From contig JAVSML010001155.1 of the NCBI GenBank assembly GCA_038503035.1, forward strand, positions 636,877-700,876: DNA of 64,000 bases, in the 5' to 3' direction. The position numbers were made by a program, and so were the translations under genes. The notes under the pieces were generated by a model that saw only the letters and a program-made list of their open reading frames with translations, was not told where the DNA came from and ran no database searches. This document shows, one piece after another, positions 60,268 to 64,000 of the stretch. The DNA is from Crocodylus rhombifer. Its lineage: Eukaryota; Chordata; Crocodylia; Crocodylidae. The stretch's first letter is position 1. Every line of letters begins with the position of its first letter.

Positions 60268-63200
60268 AACACAGTTGAAAGGACTAAAAAAAAGCCATAG
60301 TGGCTAAAGGTAAGGCATCTTGGGCAAGAAACGTTCATCTTAAACTGCCCTCACTAAGATAACTCTCTGTGTACCATACTTCACTTTCATAAGGGGAAGG
60401 TAGACCTCCTTTTGCACTCCCACTCCTCCACATCTCTATGAAGCCAGCAGATTGACTGCTTTCTGTTCACCTCTGTAGAGTGTCTTTGTGGCTATGAGGT
60501 GATCTGGTTCATATAAGATGACTTGTATGAGCCCATCCTCTCTTTCCTGTCCCTTTACTTTCTGTCCTTTGCTGTAATAAGTTTTTGAATGAGTTCCTAA
60601 CTTTTCTTCTACAGCTTTCTGGCTTGCTTGAGGTGTCTGGCTTTTCTCTATAAGTTGGCAATACAGGTAGTGCTTCCAGGTCTTACACTGCTGGTTCAGA
60701 AGACTGTCTGGCCTTCAAAACTAATGATTTTTAAAAGTATAGCCATCCTGGGTAATAGCAGGTGCCTCAGCTACCTTTTCTGCTTAATGGATACTATTAT
60801 TTTTCATGGATAACAAAGCTAAAGTTCCTGATATGGTGAAGATCCTTTCAGAGCTATTAACTTCTGAGAACACAACTGGAGAGGCACAAACTCAATGGCC
60901 TGGTAAAGGTTGCAACAGAAGACTCTAAACAGAACGGAGAAAATACAAAAAATGCAGCCAAGGGAGCATGACATTTGTGGAAGCAGTGCTGTTTGAAAGG
61001 GATCCTTGTCCTAGGGCCATTATGATTCTTCTCGGCCTTCCCTTGTTACCATGTTAGCATGCAAATATTATTAAGGCTTAGTATTGCTGCCCTGTTGAAA
61101 TACATAAGGGTGACTACAGAGATGGACTCCAATCTCAAGAGTCTTGCGGAAGCTAGCTAAAATGTGTCTTTAACATTTTACCACATTACTCAAAAAGCCT
61201 TTTTTACTGCTCCAGCCATCCCTTCCAAAAGTTCTCTTCAGCTGTAGCTGACCACAGGGGACTGTTCTCATTTAGTTCTTTCCCAAGCCAGCATGGTTTT
61301 AGCCCTGCACTTTGTTACCATGTTTAAAGGTTACCAGCTCTCAAGCATTGCACCATGAAATGTAGGCTGGTTTAAGGAAGACTAAATATGAAGTAGGCCC
61401 ATAAGTTATAACACCTTGTATTGTCCTGGATATTTTTCACAATTTTGTTTTTTTCTAACTGAATGTAGAACTCATTTGATTGGACCAGCGACAATGACTT
61501 GATGCAGGCATACACCTGAATCATAACTTGTCAATCTCTCTCTTTGATTCAGATATAGGCTTCTTAAGACTTTTCGTTGTGTTCGCTGAAGTCACGGACA
61601 CTCTATGTTGTGACATACGGAGCAACAGAACAGGAATGACAAATTTAGATTCATTTGAAAATTAAACAAAAGTTTCTGCTATGGAATGCAGCAGACGTGG
61701 CCCATGCACTAATTAACTATCTTGGCTGGAGCATATCCCACATTTTGAAGAGAAGTGTTCCATGCAAAGGCATTGGCTAAGTGTCCCAGTGTTTCCAAAA
61801 TGATATCAAAACTATCAAACCTAAAGCTCATGTGATATTGTGCATCTGACCTTTGTAAACCACTCCTATAAGTTCCTTTTGCTGTGTAATTTGCTAACTG
61901 TATTCAAATATATATAACAGGAGATTTGGAAGAGAGCATGTGTGTGACTTTCTGACCTCACAGCTGCATTCAGGGAATCAAATCCTTCAGTGATTTCTTT
62001 TATACAAGTCTGCATTCAGTTAATTTTTTAAAAATTTATTCTGGGCATTTGCCGAAATGAGAGTCAGATACGGAGTGTCTTCAGTGTGTGCTAGCAATGG
62101 ATAAATGGCTTCAATAGGAATGAATGAACCTTATTTCAGAGAAAAATGAGTTTATTTTATTTTCTTTAGAACACAAACATTGCTTGTGCCCATAAAGTCT
62201 CTGAACACTGTGAATACGGTAAATACGTCATTTCTAGGCGAGCTTCGCTGATGTTCTTTGGATGTCACATTCCATGAAATAAAGGTTCAGTGAATCATTC
62301 TAGTTCGTCGGAGCAGCAAGGATTTTGGGGATATTTTGGACCAACTGTATGGTTGGGAGAGCTATTGGAAGAGCTTTTGGGGAACAAGTGCCCTCTCTCA
62401 GGTCTTAAAAGCCAATTTTACTGTTAAAACATGCATCTATTATATGACTGGGGTGCATCTACATGTGTGCTGGACTGTGAAGTCATTTAGGACTTGCTTA
62501 AGCAAATACTAAATGTCTGTGCAGTAACTGGTGTTACTGGTCACGGTTTGTGCCCGCCAATGCTACGTTGCTGTAGCAATGACACTGCTATGTCCTGTTG
62601 AAGGAGATAGGCACTCAAACACCATTATATTTTAATGGATTATCTAACTGTCCTCTGGAACCATTGAAGATCCTAGACTACAAAGACACGAGAGAGACAC
62701 AATAATTTATGTTGATGTAAATCCTAAGTAGTTCTTTTGATTTTAGTAGACTTATGGTACTTATCAAACTGAATATGGTTGCAACATAAAATACACAGCT
62801 GATGTTTGCTTGCATCCCTTTCTAGTTTGATAATACAAAATGTCCCTAAAGCTAGAAGATTGACAATGGGAACTTGAATTAACACTTTCACAGGTTTGCT
62901 TCTCCTGCTCACCTATGGGACTGTGGATATCTCAATACATGTGACTTTGGCCCTACTCCTTATGAATAAGTAAGGTAGGCCAAACCCATATGTTTCCAAT
63001 GTCAGCTTTCTGGTGTGCTAATGAGCAATGAGGTGGATTCTATTCTTTTCAGTATATGTCCTCTCTTTCCTAAGTGCTGCCCAGTGATGATAACTGGATC
63101 CTTCAATAAGTCCTTTATGGGCAATGCTTAGTTCTTATGTGAAGACCCGCTGAAGCCAATGTCTACACAAAGTCCATTGCAAAGCTGACACCTAAGAGCT

Positions 63201-64000
63201 TAACCACTCTTCACTGAACATGCTTAACAACCAAGCACTGAGGCCCCTTATTCCTTTTTTATCCATCTGCTTCTCTAGGTAGATCATAAACTTAACTGTC
63301 ATGTCATTTTAAGGTGATTCTAGGGGGAAAGAATAAATCTTTTTAACATCAATATTGTCAGATACTTGAGCTCTTGCTTTATGCACTACTAGTAAAATGA
63401 GATAGTGTGGGTACAAGAATGAATGTTCAAATAGTGTGGGTACAAGAATGAATGTTACGTGGTTGATAAATCATGCAAGGAATTCACTATCTATATATTT
63501 AATCTGAATTTGTTAACACTGGCAAGATAAAGGTCATTTTGATTTCATGCCAACTCCTGAAACTGGGACACTGTTCAGAAATTCTGGGTTTCTGTATCCA
63601 GCTGCATACATGTGCCTGTTATCTAATACTTTAATTGCTAACAAAACAGTGGGCAGCAGAATGTATACTGCTTTGTGTCAATATTTAAGCAGAACTTATA
63701 CTTACAGTTCAAATTTATTCACCTTGGAAAGGGATTTTTGCTTCAGTTGAATAAATGAGTAAGGCTATAATCAAGGCTACAGCATGCCTTTTTTGGTTTG
63801 TCTCAAAATGTAACCAAATGGGCAGACAATATCTGTGAGCTACAGTCCCCTATCTCCAGGCCAATTCCAAGCACATTTTCTGATAGTTCAAGAATAATAG
63901 GGTATGGATGGACAAAATATACAAAACATCATACAGACTAAAACTGTAACCCTGGGTTACTTCTCCCAATCCAGCGCAGAGTTACCCCGGAAAGAATTAG
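60268..64000. other. Intergenic to window end, no gene seen
   Basis: 3.7 kb with no recognisable gene. It contains a single GGGGTGCATCTACATGTG terminus at 62452 (same family as 46068) and a 29-bp tandem duplication at 63402-63459 ('atagtgtgggtacaagaatg' twice, with 'aatgtt'). Confidence 0.65.

Overview
The window holds the 3' two-thirds of one vertebrate gene, fibroblast growth factor receptor 2 (FGFR2), on the + strand, followed by about 24 kb with no recognisable gene. Thirteen FGFR2 exons can be placed to the base between 2897 and 38615: the first half of Ig domain III (IIIa), both mutually exclusive second halves (IIIb, then IIIc), the transmembrane exon, the juxtamembrane exon, seven exons completing the split tyrosine kinase domain, and the C-tail exon with its stop at 38613-38615. 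Every junction has AG/GT borders and compatible phases. The IIIc route from 2897 gives 569 codons plus a stop. The promoter, signal peptide, Ig I, acid box and Ig II exons lie upstream of the window.

The organism is an amniote. Exon translations are close to mammalian FGFR2, but there is no Alu or mammalian L1. The repeats are CR1-type LINEs, short hAT MITEs and palindromic elements of the kind seen in sauropsids. The CR1 3' end at 45081 and the abundant hAT MITEs look crocodilian to me, though this rests on memory and a turtle is not excluded.

Layout: 1-2896 is the 3' part of the intron before exon IIIa. Positions 2897-5749 hold IIIa, IIIb and IIIc, with candidate copies of known splicing signals (TAGG silencer, U-rich element, UGCAUG, GGU-rich tract). 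Positions 5750-8243 lead to the transmembrane exon, which keeps the unusual GA 5' splice site used to add the Val-Thr dipeptide. Positions 8244-19789 are a long repeat-rich intron with nested DNA transposons and a near-perfect 31-bp-arm hairpin. Positions 19790-38615 carry the juxtamembrane, kinase and C-tail exons, with clusters of hAT MITEs in the introns. Positions 38616 to about 40196 are the 3' UTR with several poly(A) signals. Positions 40200-64000 are intergenic. In human the sequence 3' of FGFR2, toward WDR11, is a gene desert, and this region fits that. It contains LINE fragments and several GC-rich foldback or palindromic repeats that create long but spurious ORFs.

Nothing here looks like a new multi-gene system. 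The most interesting material is (i) the conserved non-canonical GA splice site and the IIIb/IIIc control elements, (ii) two long intronic hairpins, (iii) a set of MITEs whose 8-bp target duplications fit nnnTAnnn, including two elements inserted one after the other into the same target and one with a paralogous empty site in this window, and (iv) a 1.07-kb TIR element with a +/-/+ inverted core and a roughly 1-kb palindromic repeat.
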